NCBI RefSeq assembly: GCF_003984625.1
Contig: NZ_RWKH01000004.1
Coordinates: 1 to 64,000 of the forward strand
Length of the DNA stretch: 64,000 bases
Direction of reading: 5' to 3'
From: Variovorax sp. DXTD-1
GTDB taxonomy: Bacteria; Pseudomonadota; Gammaproteobacteria; Burkholderiales; Burkholderiaceae_C
Under the pieces are notes generated by a model. That model saw only the letters and a list, made by a program, of their open reading frames with translations, was not told the origin of the DNA and searched no databases. Below, in pieces: positions 44,759 to 53,427 of the stretch (within the stretch, counting starts at the first letter, position 1; the number at the start of each line of letters is the position of its first letter). Made by a program: the position numbers and the translations under genes.

Positions 44759-44880
44759 CACCAGCAGCGTGCCCCAGTGCACAGGGCATCGGGTGCTCCC
44801 CGCAGCGAAATAAAGGAGGAGCCGAAGGCGGGGGACATTCGCGGAGGAGAGTACCCGGTGGCCTTTGCACAAGCCCCGAA
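44759..44880 (+). repeat. Structured intergenic repeat, copy 3 (122 bp)
   Basis: Matches 4326-4447 at all but five of 122 bases by eye, in the same orientation. Outer arms 44790-44801 and 44846-44857 pair with one G-T wobble and one mismatch; the inner hairpin GCC-GAA-GGC is unchanged. It ends 21 bases before the start of the next gene. Confidence 0.88.
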
Positions 44881-44901
44881 CGCAACTGACAAAATCGCCA
44901 A

Positions 44902-45672
44902 ATGAATTCACCAATGACAGCCCTCGCTGATGCGCTCGTTGCCGCGCGCCAATCCAACCGCACACTCGACGCTGCGCCCTTGGCCGACGCGCTCCAAGAT
45001 GCAGCGCAAGCCTACGAAGTGCAGGACGCAGTCGCTTCCGCACTTGGTTGGTTCAAATCCGGCGAGGTGCCGGGCTGCTGGAAATCCGGCGGCGGCTCGC
45101 GCAGCGCAACGCTCACGCATGCGCCGCTGCCTCCACACGGCGTGCGCACGAGTCCGGCGGACTTCGGTGACCTCGTCTTTCACGCACCCGGCATAGAGGC
45201 CGAAATCGCATTGCGGCTCGGGCAGGACGTAACGCCTGCCATGGCCGCGAAGCTCGACCACGGCGATGCGGCTTCGCTGATCGATGCCATGGCGGTCTCG
45301 GTGGAGATTGTCGATTCACGCTGGCAAGACCTGGCCGCCACGCCCGCCCTTCTGCGCCTTGCCGATTCGCAAGTGCACGGCGCACTGGTGCTCGGCGAAT
45401 GGCAACCCTATGCGGTGGTCGACTGGGCTTCGCAACACTGCGAAACCAAAGTCGGCAATTCGGAAACGGTGGTGCGCGAAGGCACTCATCCGCTGGCCGA
45501 CCCGGCGTGGCTGCTGCCCATATGGCTGCGCCACATCACGCGACACGGGCAAACCGCGCCGGCCGGCACTGTCGTCACCACGGGCTCTTGGGTCGGCATC
45601 GTGCCTTGCCGGCGGGGCGATCAGGTAACCGCGGAATTTGCGGGCATCGGCTCGGTCCGCTTGATCGTGTAG
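44902..45672 (+). CDS. 2-keto-4-pentenoate hydratase-like protein (FAH fold)
   Basis: A 256-aa member of the MhpD/fumarylacetoacetate hydrolase superfamily. Metal ligands are likely in PGIEAEIALRLG (two Glu). The closing motif VTTGSWVGIVPCRRGDQVTAEFAGIGSV is usual for hydratases/decarboxylases acting on 2-keto-acids from aromatic ring cleavage. No ring-cleavage genes are nearby, so its role here is open. Starts at ATG 44902, just after repeat copy 3. Its last 52 bases overlap the tail of the convergent LysR gene. Confidence 0.82.
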   Translation: MNSPMTALADALVAARQSNRTLDAAPLADALQDAAQAYEVQDAVASALGWFKSGEVPGCWKSGGGSRSATLTHAPLPPHGVRTSPADFGDLVFHAPGIEAEIALRLGQDVTPAMAAKLDHGDAASLIDAMAVSVEIVDSRWQDLAATPALLRLADSQVHGALVLGEWQPYAVVDWASQHCETKVGNSETVVREGTHPLADPAWLLPIWLRHITRHGQTAPAGTVVTTGSWVGIVPCRRGDQVTAEFAGIGSVRLIV

Positions 45673-46583
45673 CGCCCTCCTCCCACGCCCGAGCACGCCA
45701 CCAGAAAGTCGAGCACCGCGCGCACGCGCGCTGGCAAGGTGCCGGCCTTGCCGATGTACACCGCGTGGATCGGCTCCACCTCGGCGGGGTTGAATTCCTG
45801 CAGCAGCGGCACCAGTCGGCCCGCATCGATGTCGTGCTGGATGTGATACAGCGACAGCCGAGCCACGCCCGCGCCGGCAATGGCCAGTTGCCGCAGGGTT
45901 TCGCCATCGCCCGCGCGCACCGGCCCGGCCACGGGCAACGAGATCATTCGCCCATCGACCCGCAACGGCCAATCAGGCGTATTGCGCCGGTAGCTCCAGC
46001 CCAGCCTGTTGTGCGCTTCCAGTTCCTGCTGCGTGCGCGGCGTGCCGTACTTGGCAAGGTAATCGGGCGAGGCCACGATGGCCTGGCTGGTTTCGCCCAA
46101 GCGCCGTGCCACCAGGTCTGACGACGGCAGTTGGCCCCAGCGGATTGCGATGTCCGCGCGCTCGTCCATCAGGTCGACGATGCGGTCGGTCAGCGCAATG
46201 TCCAGCGTGATCTGCGGATGCAGCTCGAGCAGGCGCGGAACCAGCGGTACCAGCTTGTGGTGCCCGAAAGACACGCTGGCGTTGATGCTCACCCGCCCGC
46301 GCGGCGCGGCGCCCGCGGCGGCGCAGCGCTCGGCCTCGTCCATGTCGGCCAGCACGCGCGTGCTGCGCTCGTAGAAATGCAGGCCTTCGGGCGTGAGCTG
46401 CAGCTTGCGCGTGGAGCGATGCACCAGCTGAATGCCCAGGCGCAATTCGAGCCGCGCGACGAGCTTGCTCACCGCGGAAGGCGTCATGTCGAGCAGGCGC
46501 GCCGCGGCGGAAAAGCCGCCGGATTCGACCACCTGTACGAAGGCTTCCATTTCACCGGAGCGGTTCACATCGATACGCGGCAT
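45621..46583 (-). CDS. LysR-family regulator
   Basis: A 320-aa LysR protein. The helix-turn-helix is at about 10-65 (FSAAARLLDMTPSAVSKLVARLE, then LVHRSTRKLQLTPEG). The C-terminal effector domain (90-300) has LPSSDLVARRLGETSQAIVASPDYL and the RIDGR-like end segment. It belongs to the group that usually controls a neighbouring, divergently transcribed gene, here the MFS pump at 46682. The C-terminal 20 residues (GGGRYTIKRTEPMPANS...) extend over the end of the hydratase gene. Confidence 0.9.
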   Translation of the reverse strand: MPRIDVNRSGEMEAFVQVVESGGFSAAARLLDMTPSAVSKLVARLELRLGIQLVHRSTRKLQLTPEGLHFYERSTRVLADMDEAERCAAAGAAPRGRVSINASVSFGHHKLVPLVPRLLELHPQITLDIALTDRIVDLMDERADIAIRWGQLPSSDLVARRLGETSQAIVASPDYLAKYGTPRTQQELEAHNRLGWSYRRNTPDWPLRVDGRMISLPVAGPVRAGDGETLRQLAIAGAGVARLSLYHIQHDIDAGRLVPLLQEFNPAEVEPIHAVYIGKAGTLPARVRAVLDFLVACSGVGGGRYTIKRTEPMPANSAVT

Positions 46584-46604
46584 GGCGGTTCCTCGGCTCT
46601 CAGC

Positions 46605-46621
46605 TGTGACTTCAATTCACA
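46605..46621. promoter_or_regulatory. Palindrome TGTGA-N7-TCACA, possible LysR site
   Basis: Perfect 5-bp arms around CTTCAAT in the divergent gap between the LysR gene and the MFS gene. The size suits the T-N11-A class of LysR sites; a Crp site would need a 6-base spacer. Confidence 0.45.
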
Positions 46622-46681
46622 AGTCTATGTACAGGCGGCATTCTAGTCATCCATGGGGATAACCCGCACAGTAGAGCCATC

Positions 46682-47878
46682 ATGCCAATTGCTCTACTCG
46701 CCCTTACCGCCGGTGCCTTCGGAATAGGCACTACCGAATTCGTCATCATGGGCCTGCTGATGCAGGTTTCGGCGGATCTTCATGTCTCCATCACCGCCGC
46801 CGGCTTACTGATCTCGGGCTATGCGCTCGGCGTTGCGGTCGGCGCGCCCATGCTCACCATTGCCACCCGCAAGCTGCCGCGCAAGACCGTGCTGCTCGCG
46901 CTGATGGCGATCTTCACGCTCGGCAACCTGGCCTGCGCGCTCGCGCCCAACTACGAGCTGCTGATGGCCGCGCGCGTGATCACATCGCTCGCGCATGGCA
47001 CCTTCTTCGGCGTGGGCTCGGTCGTGGCCACGGGCCTCGTGGCGCCGGAACGCCGCGCCTCGGCCATCGCCATCATGTTCACCGGGCTGACTGCCGCCAC
47101 GCTGCTCGGCGTGCCGGCCGGTGCCTGGCTGGGGCTGCAGTATGGCTGGCGCGCCACCTTCTGGGCCGTGACGTTGATCGGCGTGCTGGCCTTTGCGGTG
47201 CTTGCGCTGTTCGTGCCTCGCGTCGAGGGCGAGACCAAGCCGGCGCCGCTGCGCGACGAGCTTGCGGTGCTCGCACGGCCCCAGGTGCTGCTGGGCCTGG
47301 CAATGACTGTGCTCGGCTTTGCGGGCGTGTTCGTGGTGTTCACCTACATCCAGCCCTTGCTGACGCAAGTCACCGGCCTGCCTGAATCGGCGGTGTCGCC
47401 GATCTTGCTGGTGTTCGGCGGCGGCCTTGCGGTGGGCAACATCCTGGGCGGCAAGCTGGCCGACCGCGCAACGATGCCCGCCGTGCTCGGCACGCTGGTG
47501 GCATTGGCCGCCGTGCTCGGCGCGATGCAGTTCACCATCGGCACGCCGTTCACCGCCGTGGTGTTCGTCGGCCTGCTCGGCATCGCTTCCTTCGCGACGG
47601 TGGCGCCGATGCAGCTGCGCGTGCTCGAGAAGGCCTCGGGTGCCGGGCAGAACCTGGCCTCGAGCCTCAACATTGCGGCCTTCAACCTCGGCAACGCACT
47701 CGGCGCATGGGCCGGCGGCGCGGTCATCGACCACGGACCTGGCCTGCGCTCTCTCGGCTGGGTGGCTGCGCTGCTCACGCTCGTGGGCTTGGTGATCGCA
47801 CTCTGGAGCCGCTCGCTCGACCGGCGCGAGAGCAACAACGGCGCTCCGGCCGACTGCGCCTCTTCGGCGCAAGCCTGA
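46682..47878 (+). CDS. MFS transporter, AraJ-like (DHA1)
   Basis: A 398-aa 12-helix exporter. The N-terminus LLALTAGAFGIGTTEFVIMGLL is the hallmark of the AraJ/YdhP sugar or drug efflux group. Other markers are GAPMLTIATRKLPRKTVLLALMA (motif A region) and GLTAATLLGVPAGAWLG (motif C region). It is followed at 40 bases by the aldo/keto reductase gene and is probably cotranscribed. Likely controlled by the divergent LysR protein. Confidence 0.9.
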   Translation: MPIALLALTAGAFGIGTTEFVIMGLLMQVSADLHVSITAAGLLISGYALGVAVGAPMLTIATRKLPRKTVLLALMAIFTLGNLACALAPNYELLMAARVITSLAHGTFFGVGSVVATGLVAPERRASAIAIMFTGLTAATLLGVPAGAWLGLQYGWRATFWAVTLIGVLAFAVLALFVPRVEGETKPAPLRDELAVLARPQVLLGLAMTVLGFAGVFVVFTYIQPLLTQVTGLPESAVSPILLVFGGGLAVGNILGGKLADRATMPAVLGTLVALAAVLGAMQFTIGTPFTAVVFVGLLGIASFATVAPMQLRVLEKASGAGQNLASSLNIAAFNLGNALGAWAGGAVIDHGPGLRSLGWVAALLTLVGLVIALWSRSLDRRESNNGAPADCASSAQA

Positions 47879-47917
47879 ACCCCAACTCAACGACAACAAC
47901 AAGGCAAGGACACCATC

Positions 47918-48949
47918 ATGGAACAACGCTTTCTCGGCCGCTCCGGCTTCAAGGTCCCCGCACTCGGCTTCGGCGCCGGCACTTTCGGCGGGCAAGGCCC
48001 ACTCTTCAGTGCCTGGGGCAACACCGACGTCGAGGGCGCGCGCGGCATCGTCGACCTGGCGCTCGATGCCGGTGTGACGCTGTTCGACACGGCCGACGTG
48101 TATTCGAGCGGCGCATCGGAATCGATACTCGGCGCCGCGCTCAAGGGCCGGCGCGACAAGGCCATCATCTCGACCAAGCTCTCGCTGCGCGCGGGCGACG
48201 GGCCGAACGACGTCGGTGCCTCGCGCCATCATCTCATCGCCGCAACGGAGGCCGCGCTCAAGCGCCTGGACACCGACTACATCGACATCCTGCAGCTGCA
48301 CGCCTTCGATGCGATGACGCCGGTCGAGATGGTGCTCGACACGCTCGACGACCTGGTGCGCGCGGGCAAGGTACGGCTCATCGGCGCGTCCAACTTCTCG
48401 GGCTGGCAGCTGATGAAGTCGCTTGCCGCTTCCGACCGGCTCGGGCTGCAGCGCTTCGTGGCCAACCAGACCTACTACTCCCTCATCGGCCGCGACTACG
48501 AGTTCGAACTGATGCCGCTCGGCATGGACCAGGGCCTGGGTGCCATCGTCTGGAGCCCACTCGGCTGGGGCCGCCTCACCGGCAAGGTGCGGCGCGGCCA
48601 GCCGCTGCCCGCGGGCAGCCGCCTGCATGAAACCGCCGGCTTCGCACCGCCCGTGGACGACGAGCGCCTGTACCGCGTGGTCGATGCCATGGACCAAGTC
48701 GCCGAGGAAACCGGCAAGACGCTGCCGCAGATTGCGCTCAACTGGCTGCTGCAGCGGCCCACCGTGTCGAGCGTGCTGATCGGTGCGCGCAACGAAGAGC
48801 AGTTCAAGCAGAACCTTGGCGCGCTCGGCTGGCAGCTCAGCGCGGAGCAGATCAAGCGGCTCGATGCGGCCAGCGCCGTGACGCCGCCCTACCCTTACTA
48901 CCCGTACTGGAACGGGCAGTTCGCCGAGCGCAGCCCTGTGGCGGTGTGA
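47918..48949 (+). CDS. Aldo/keto reductase
   Basis: A 343-aa NADPH-dependent TIM-barrel reductase. Catalytic tetrad: Asp and Tyr in LFDTADVYSSGASE, Lys in IISTKLSLR, His in DILQLHAFD. NADPH phosphate site is near SSVLIGARNEEQFKQNLGA. It lowers aldehydes or ketones to alcohols and is close to the YajO/voltage-gated channel beta-subunit-like group. AAGGA lies before the ATG. Pairing with an MFS pump and LysR suggests detoxification or sugar handling. Confidence 0.9.
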   Translation: MEQRFLGRSGFKVPALGFGAGTFGGQGPLFSAWGNTDVEGARGIVDLALDAGVTLFDTADVYSSGASESILGAALKGRRDKAIISTKLSLRAGDGPNDVGASRHHLIAATEAALKRLDTDYIDILQLHAFDAMTPVEMVLDTLDDLVRAGKVRLIGASNFSGWQLMKSLAASDRLGLQRFVANQTYYSLIGRDYEFELMPLGMDQGLGAIVWSPLGWGRLTGKVRRGQPLPAGSRLHETAGFAPPVDDERLYRVVDAMDQVAEETGKTLPQIALNWLLQRPTVSSVLIGARNEEQFKQNLGALGWQLSAEQIKRLDAASAVTPPYPYYPYWNGQFAERSPVAV

Positions 48950-48971
48950 GCCGGCCGAGGTAGATGAACGC

Positions 48972-49676
48972 CTAGGCGAGTGCAGCGTCGACAGAGCGCT
49001 CATTCGCCACCGTGCCACTGAGCTGGTCCACCAGCCGGTCGACTTCCTGCTCGGCCATGCGAAGCGATTGCGCGAGCTCCTCGCCGCCGAATTCGTCGGA
49101 CTCCACCGCGGCTTCGTACACATCGGTAATGCCGATGTAGCCGAACACGGAACGCACCGAGCGTTCAGTGTGGTTCAGGTGCGCGATGCGTCCGCCCGGA
49201 CCATAGCCGTGGTCGCCGCGCGCACCGAGCAGCACCATGCGCTTGCCCGCATCCGCAAGCATCGGCCAGTACGGTACGGCGCCGCGCGCCCGGTCGAAGC
49301 CAAAGGTGCGGCCCACGCGCACGATGTTGTCGATGTAGGCCTTGAACTGCGCGGGCACGCTGAAGTTGTACATCGGCAAGCCCACCACGATCACGTCGGC
49401 GGCAACCAACTGGTCGACGAGCCGTTCGCTCTCGGCCAGTGCCTCGGCCATCCAGGGCTCACGCTCGGCAGGCGGAGTGAAAGCCGCATGAATCCAGCGG
49501 CCGTTGACGTGTGCCGGCGGGTGCTGGCCCACGTCGAGGTAGTCGATGCGATCGTTCGGGCGGGCCTGGCGCCAACGCTCGACAAAGCGCGCGGAAAGCC
49601 GGCGCGTGTGCGAGCCGTGAGGGTCGATGCCTGAAAGCCCGGGGCGGGCGCTGGTGTCGATATGGAGAAGGTTCAT
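48972..49676 (-). CDS. FMN-dependent NADH-azoreductase family protein
   Basis: A 234-aa flavodoxin-fold enzyme. It has the FMN phosphate site in LLHIDTSARPGLSGIDPHGSHTRRLS and MYNFSVPAQFKAYIDNIVRVGRTF, the AzoR/quinone-reductase signature. It reduces quinones or azo compounds with NADH. ATG 49676 is preferred to a TTG at 49685. It is divergent from a GcvA-like LysR gene, probably its regulator. Confidence 0.9.
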   Translation of the reverse strand: MNLLHIDTSARPGLSGIDPHGSHTRRLSARFVERWRQARPNDRIDYLDVGQHPPAHVNGRWIHAAFTPPAEREPWMAEALAESERLVDQLVAADVIVVGLPMYNFSVPAQFKAYIDNIVRVGRTFGFDRARGAVPYWPMLADAGKRMVLLGARGDHGYGPGGRIAHLNHTERSVRSVFGYIGITDVYEAAVESDEFGGEELAQSLRMAEQEVDRLVDQLSGTVANERSVDAALA

Positions 49677-49786
49677 GGTCGTCAATGAGTGAGTTGATCT
49701 GCTCTGTCTGATGCGTTCAAAATGACTGCACAGGCCTTTAATCTAGATACGACGACAGACTTCTACAAACGATCATTTCTCCATCA

Positions 49787-50716
49787 ATGAATGAAATCAG
49801 CTCACCCGTTCGCCGACCGCGCAGCTTGCCACCCCTGCTCTCGCTGCGGGCATTCGAAGCGGCGGCCGCGCACCTGAGCTTCCAGCGTGCGGCACACGAG
49901 CTTTCCGTGACGCCATCGGCCATCAGCCACCAGGTGCGCGCGCTCGAAGAAACGCTCGGCCGGCCGCTGTTTCGCCGGCTCACGCGGCAGCTGGCTTTGA
50001 CACCCGCGGGCCAGCGGCTTTTCGACGACCTGCGCGCGGGCTTCGACGCGCTTGAAGCCGGAATCGAAAGGTTGCGCCAGCCTGCCGCACTGCAGGCCGT
50101 CACGCTCACCACCAACACCGCCTTCGCCGCCCGTTGGGTGCTGCCGCGCATGGCCGGCTTTCGCAAGGCGTGCCCCGGCATCGAGCTGCGGCTGCATGCC
50201 AGCGACACCCTGGTCGACCTGGCGCGCGGCGATGCCGATATTGCGGTGCGCTCCGGCAGCGGCAATTGGCCCGGGCTCGCGGTGAGCGAGCTGATGGCCG
50301 AGCAGTACGCGCCGCTGTGCAGCCCGATGCTCGGCCTGAAGCGCGCGAGCGAGCTGCCGAAGCACCAGCTGATTCACGCCGACTGGCAACCCGGCGCGGC
50401 GGCGCCCGCAACCTGGCCGCGTTGGTTTCGCGAGGCCGGCATTGCACCGCCGCGGGGCCAATCGATGAAGGCCACGGGCCTGTCGTTCTCCGACGAAACC
50501 CACGCCATCCTCGCCGCCCTCGCGGGCCATGGTGTGGCGCTGCTCAGCCTCACACTCGCGGCCGAAGAGCTTCGCAGCGGCGCGCTGGTGCAACCCTTCG
50601 GGCCCGCGCTCGATACCGGAAGCTACTTTCTCGCGACGGCGCACGGACGCGAAAATGAACCGGCGATTCGCGGCGTCTGGGACTGGATCGCGTCGCAGGC
50701 CGCGGCCCCTGCTTGA
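49787..50716 (+). CDS. LysR-family regulator, GcvA-like
   Basis: A 309-aa regulator. The start LPPLLSLRAFEAAAAHLSF and the helix AAHELSVTPSAISHQVRALEE are typical of GcvA/AmpR-like LysR proteins. The effector domain (95-295) carries VLPRMAGFRKACPGIELRLHAS. A 110-bp gap separates it from the divergent azoreductase gene, which it likely controls. No clear operator could be picked out. Confidence 0.9.
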   Translation: MNEISSPVRRPRSLPPLLSLRAFEAAAAHLSFQRAAHELSVTPSAISHQVRALEETLGRPLFRRLTRQLALTPAGQRLFDDLRAGFDALEAGIERLRQPAALQAVTLTTNTAFAARWVLPRMAGFRKACPGIELRLHASDTLVDLARGDADIAVRSGSGNWPGLAVSELMAEQYAPLCSPMLGLKRASELPKHQLIHADWQPGAAAPATWPRWFREAGIAPPRGQSMKATGLSFSDETHAILAALAGHGVALLSLTLAAEELRSGALVQPFGPALDTGSYFLATAHGRENEPAIRGVWDWIASQAAAPA

Positions 50717-50763
50717 TGCAGCCTCACATACCTGAAAGGCACCCAGCCGGCGGCCTGAAAGCT

Positions 50764-51402
50764 TCAGCGCAGCGGCAGCTCGATGCAGCCTGCAAGCGGC
50801 ACCGCGGTGACGCGTTCGCTGCTCGCAACGACGACGGCGCGGCCGGGCTGCGCGGCGCGGCGGGCCAGCGCATTCCACAGGTGATGAATCGATCGGGCAT
50901 CGAGCGCACCCGTAGGCTCGTCGAGCAGCACCAGCGGACGTCCCGATGCCAGTGCTGCCGCCAGCCACACCTTGCGCTTCGAGCCGGTCGAGAGCATGTA
51001 CATCGGTTTCTCGAGATGCGGGGTCAGTGCAAAGCCTTCGACGAGGGCTTGCCATGAAGCCTCATCGAAACCCGCATCACCTTCGCTGAGCGTTGCCGTG
51101 CATGCGTGGGCGGTGACCTGGTCGAAGGCTTCCGTCGTTGGGTCGCAGAAGAAGACGTTCCGGCGATAGGCATCGGGTGCGAGGTCGAGCCGCGCGCCCA
51201 CTGCCGTCAGCCGCCCGGTCGCAGCCAGCGCGCCGGCCATCACGCGAAGCAAGGTGGACTTTCCGGTGCCGGTGTCGCCATACAGCAGCGTGACGCCCTC
51301 CCCAATGGCCACGGACCAACCGGACGCCAGCGCGGGCTGGTCCGGATATGCGAAGCCCAGGTCCTGAAGTTGAAGGATCGAGGGAGAAGTGGAAGGATTC
51401 AT
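50764..51402 (-). CDS. Stand-alone ABC-type ATPase
   Basis: A 212-aa ATPase. Walker A is GDTGTGKST (near residue 43), Walker B is PLVLLDEPTGALD. The signature position reads MLSTGSKRKVWLAAAL, so the usual LSGGQ is replaced by LSTGS, as in CcmA-like minimal ATPases. The switch region (VVVASSERV) lacks the usual His. No permease gene lies beside it. It follows the SDR gene by 23 bases on the same strand. Function unknown; a heme-exporter-like or regulatory ATPase are both possible. Confidence 0.78.
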   Translation of the reverse strand: MNPSTSPSILQLQDLGFAYPDQPALASGWSVAIGEGVTLLYGDTGTGKSTLLRVMAGALAATGRLTAVGARLDLAPDAYRRNVFFCDPTTEAFDQVTAHACTATLSEGDAGFDEASWQALVEGFALTPHLEKPMYMLSTGSKRKVWLAAALASGRPLVLLDEPTGALDARSIHHLWNALARRAAQPGRAVVVASSERVTAVPLAGCIELPLR

Positions 51403-51425
51403 GCCCCGGTTGTAGCCGCAAACGA

Positions 51426-52331
51426 TCAAGCCGCCCGCAACTGCTCCCGCAACTTCTGCCCGATCTCGGGCCGCTCGAGAAACGGGTCCGCGGGATTCTT
51501 GACCGCCACGATGTTCTCCATGCGGCTGCGCACATTGCCCAGTGCCTTCGGATGGCTGAACACATAGAACTGGTTGTCGCTGATGGCCTCGAACACCTTC
51601 GACGCCACCTCTGCCGCCGTGATCTTGCCGCTGCTCACCGCCTTGTTGCTCATGGCCTGGCCGATCAGCTGGCTCTTGGTGAGCTCGGTCTCCTTCGGCG
51701 CATTCGGGCGATTGCGCTCGCTGCTCGTGATGCCCGTGGGCACGAAGTAGGGGCACAGCAGGCTCGCGCCGATCTGGTCGGTGACCAGGTTCAGGTCCTG
51801 GTAAAGCGTTTCGGTCAGGCTCACCACCGCGGCCTTGGCCGCGTTGTAGATGCCCATGTTGGGCGGCGTGAGCAGGCCCGCCATGCTGGCCGTGTTGGTG
51901 ATGTGGCCGCGGTAGCCCGGGTCCTTGGCGGCGGCTTCGAGCATCATCGGCGTGAACAGGCGCACGCCGTGAATCACGCCCCACAAGTCGACGCCCAGCA
52001 CCCATTCCCAATCGGCCACGGTGTTTTCCCACACCAGGCCGCCCGCGCCCACGCCCGCGTTGTTGAACACGAAGTGCGGCGCGCCGAAGCGTTCTTTCAC
52101 CGCAAGGGCCAGCGCCTCCATCTGCGCCGCGTCGGACACGTCGACCTTGCGGGCCAGCACCTGCGCGCCGGCGGCTTCCATCTCGGCCTGGGCCTTGTCG
52201 AGCGCGTCTTGCTGCACATCGACCAGCACCAGGTTCATGCCGCGCGCGGCTCCGATGCGTGCGCACTCCAGCCCAAAGCCCGAGCCTGCGCCGGTGAGTA
52301 CGGCCGTCTTGCCCTTGAAGTCCTGAATCAT
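51426..52331 (-). CDS. SDR family oxidoreductase
   Basis: A 301-aa short-chain dehydrogenase. Cofactor site TGAGSGFG, then NNAGVG, catalytic Ser in TASMAG and YxxxK in GIYNAAKAAV. Asp-Val-Gln after the second strand (LVLVDVQ) suggests NAD preference. The C-terminal 70 residues, with FLERPEIGQKLREQLRA, make it longer than the basic 250-aa form. Member of a run of minus-strand lipid and ketone genes; the substrate is unknown. Confidence 0.88.
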   Translation of the reverse strand: MIQDFKGKTAVLTGAGSGFGLECARIGAARGMNLVLVDVQQDALDKAQAEMEAAGAQVLARKVDVSDAAQMEALALAVKERFGAPHFVFNNAGVGAGGLVWENTVADWEWVLGVDLWGVIHGVRLFTPMMLEAAAKDPGYRGHITNTASMAGLLTPPNMGIYNAAKAAVVSLTETLYQDLNLVTDQIGASLLCPYFVPTGITSSERNRPNAPKETELTKSQLIGQAMSNKAVSSGKITAAEVASKVFEAISDNQFYVFSHPKALGNVRSRMENIVAVKNPADPFLERPEIGQKLREQLRAA

Positions 52332-52443
52332 TTGCCGGTGTCCTTCTTGCGTTGAAAGTTTGTCTCTGACTGACGTTGATGCGGCAATTGAAATACGAAA
52401 AGCGCTGCGGCGCAGTCACGAAGGTGCCCCGCGCAACAAGCTT

Positions 52444-53382
52444 TCAGGCTTCGGCTTGCTTCAGCACGTAGCCGATGCGCGGAAAATGCACGTGCACCGT
52501 GCCCACGCGCTCGTGGCTGCGCTCCAGCGTGTAGTGCGTGCGCGTGGCGGCGACCAGCGTGCCGGGTGTTTCCTCGAGGCCGAAGCTCTCGGCGCGAACC
52601 GTGACGGCGCTTCCCAGCGGAATGCCGTGGTCGTCCTGGAAGGTGCTGTCCGTCAGCAGCGTGTGCGGCGTTGCGGCCTTGGCAATGGCAATGGCCTCGT
52701 CGGGGTTCGATTTTTCAGGCGCGCCGTGGCCGATGGCGGCCATGCGGTCCATCCAGTCGACCACGGCGGGCGTAAGGTCGAGAATGCCCCGCACCGAGTC
52801 GATGCGGCGCGTGTACCAGAGCGGGTGGTACGCCGAAAAATCGGCAATGCACGGCACGCCGCCCAGCAGGTACGGCTTGTCGTCGAGCATGTCGGACAGG
52901 CGGCGCAGGTAAGACTTGTACGCACTGGTCGCGTCGGCCGGGCGCAGCCGCGTCATGTTGCCGGTACTCATCTTCGCGCGGTCTTCGCCGAAAGCCTTGA
53001 CCGCCTCGGGCGGCGCCTTGGCAAACACCTCGGCCACGCCGCGTGGCTGCAGGTTCCAGGCCATCGCGGCCCAGAACAGCGTGGTGTCGGCCCACTGCGA
53101 GAGGATGCGCGACATGCCCTTTTCGGGCTCCGGGTAGAGCGTGGCTTCGGGCTGGAGATGCTCCAGCACATCGGCGATGAGTGCGCTGTCGCAGTAGATG
53201 TCGGCGCCGATCTGCAGGAACGGCGTCTTGCGATAACCGCCGGTGAGTATTCCCACCTCGGGCTTGGGCATGATGGCCGGGATGAGGACGGACTTCCACG
53301 GCAGCTTCTTGGCGCCGAGGATGAGCCGCACCTTCTCGGAAAACGGCGAAGTGTTGTAGTGGTGGAGGATGAGTTCGGCCAT
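52444..53382 (-). CDS. Glutathione S-transferase family protein
   Basis: A 312-aa protein. Residues 1-80 are a GST N-terminal thioredoxin-like domain (LILHHYNTSPFSEKVRLILG with a Ser-Pro-Phe in the active site, and the cis-Pro in KTPFLQIG, then DSALIADVLE). Residues 90-220 are the helical C-terminal domain. The last 90 residues (from about 225) form an additional beta-rich region not found in ordinary GSTs of 200-220 aa. Position in a beta-oxidation cluster suggests conjugation or isomerisation of a fatty-acid product. Confidence 0.86.
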   Translation of the reverse strand: MAELILHHYNTSPFSEKVRLILGAKKLPWKSVLIPAIMPKPEVGILTGGYRKTPFLQIGADIYCDSALIADVLEHLQPEATLYPEPEKGMSRILSQWADTTLFWAAMAWNLQPRGVAEVFAKAPPEAVKAFGEDRAKMSTGNMTRLRPADATSAYKSYLRRLSDMLDDKPYLLGGVPCIADFSAYHPLWYTRRIDSVRGILDLTPAVVDWMDRMAAIGHGAPEKSNPDEAIAIAKAATPHTLLTDSTFQDDHGIPLGSAVTVRAESFGLEETPGTLVAATRTHYTLERSHERVGTVHVHFPRIGYVLKQAEA

Positions 53383-53427
53383 CGGCGTCCTTGTATTCTT
53401 TCTTTGAATTGTTTGCGGAAGCTGCGA

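Noticed and set aside
46605-46621. Crp site reading of TGTGA ... TCACA
   Set aside because: The spacer is 7 bases; Crp needs 6. A LysR-type site is the better reading, given the divergent LysR gene.
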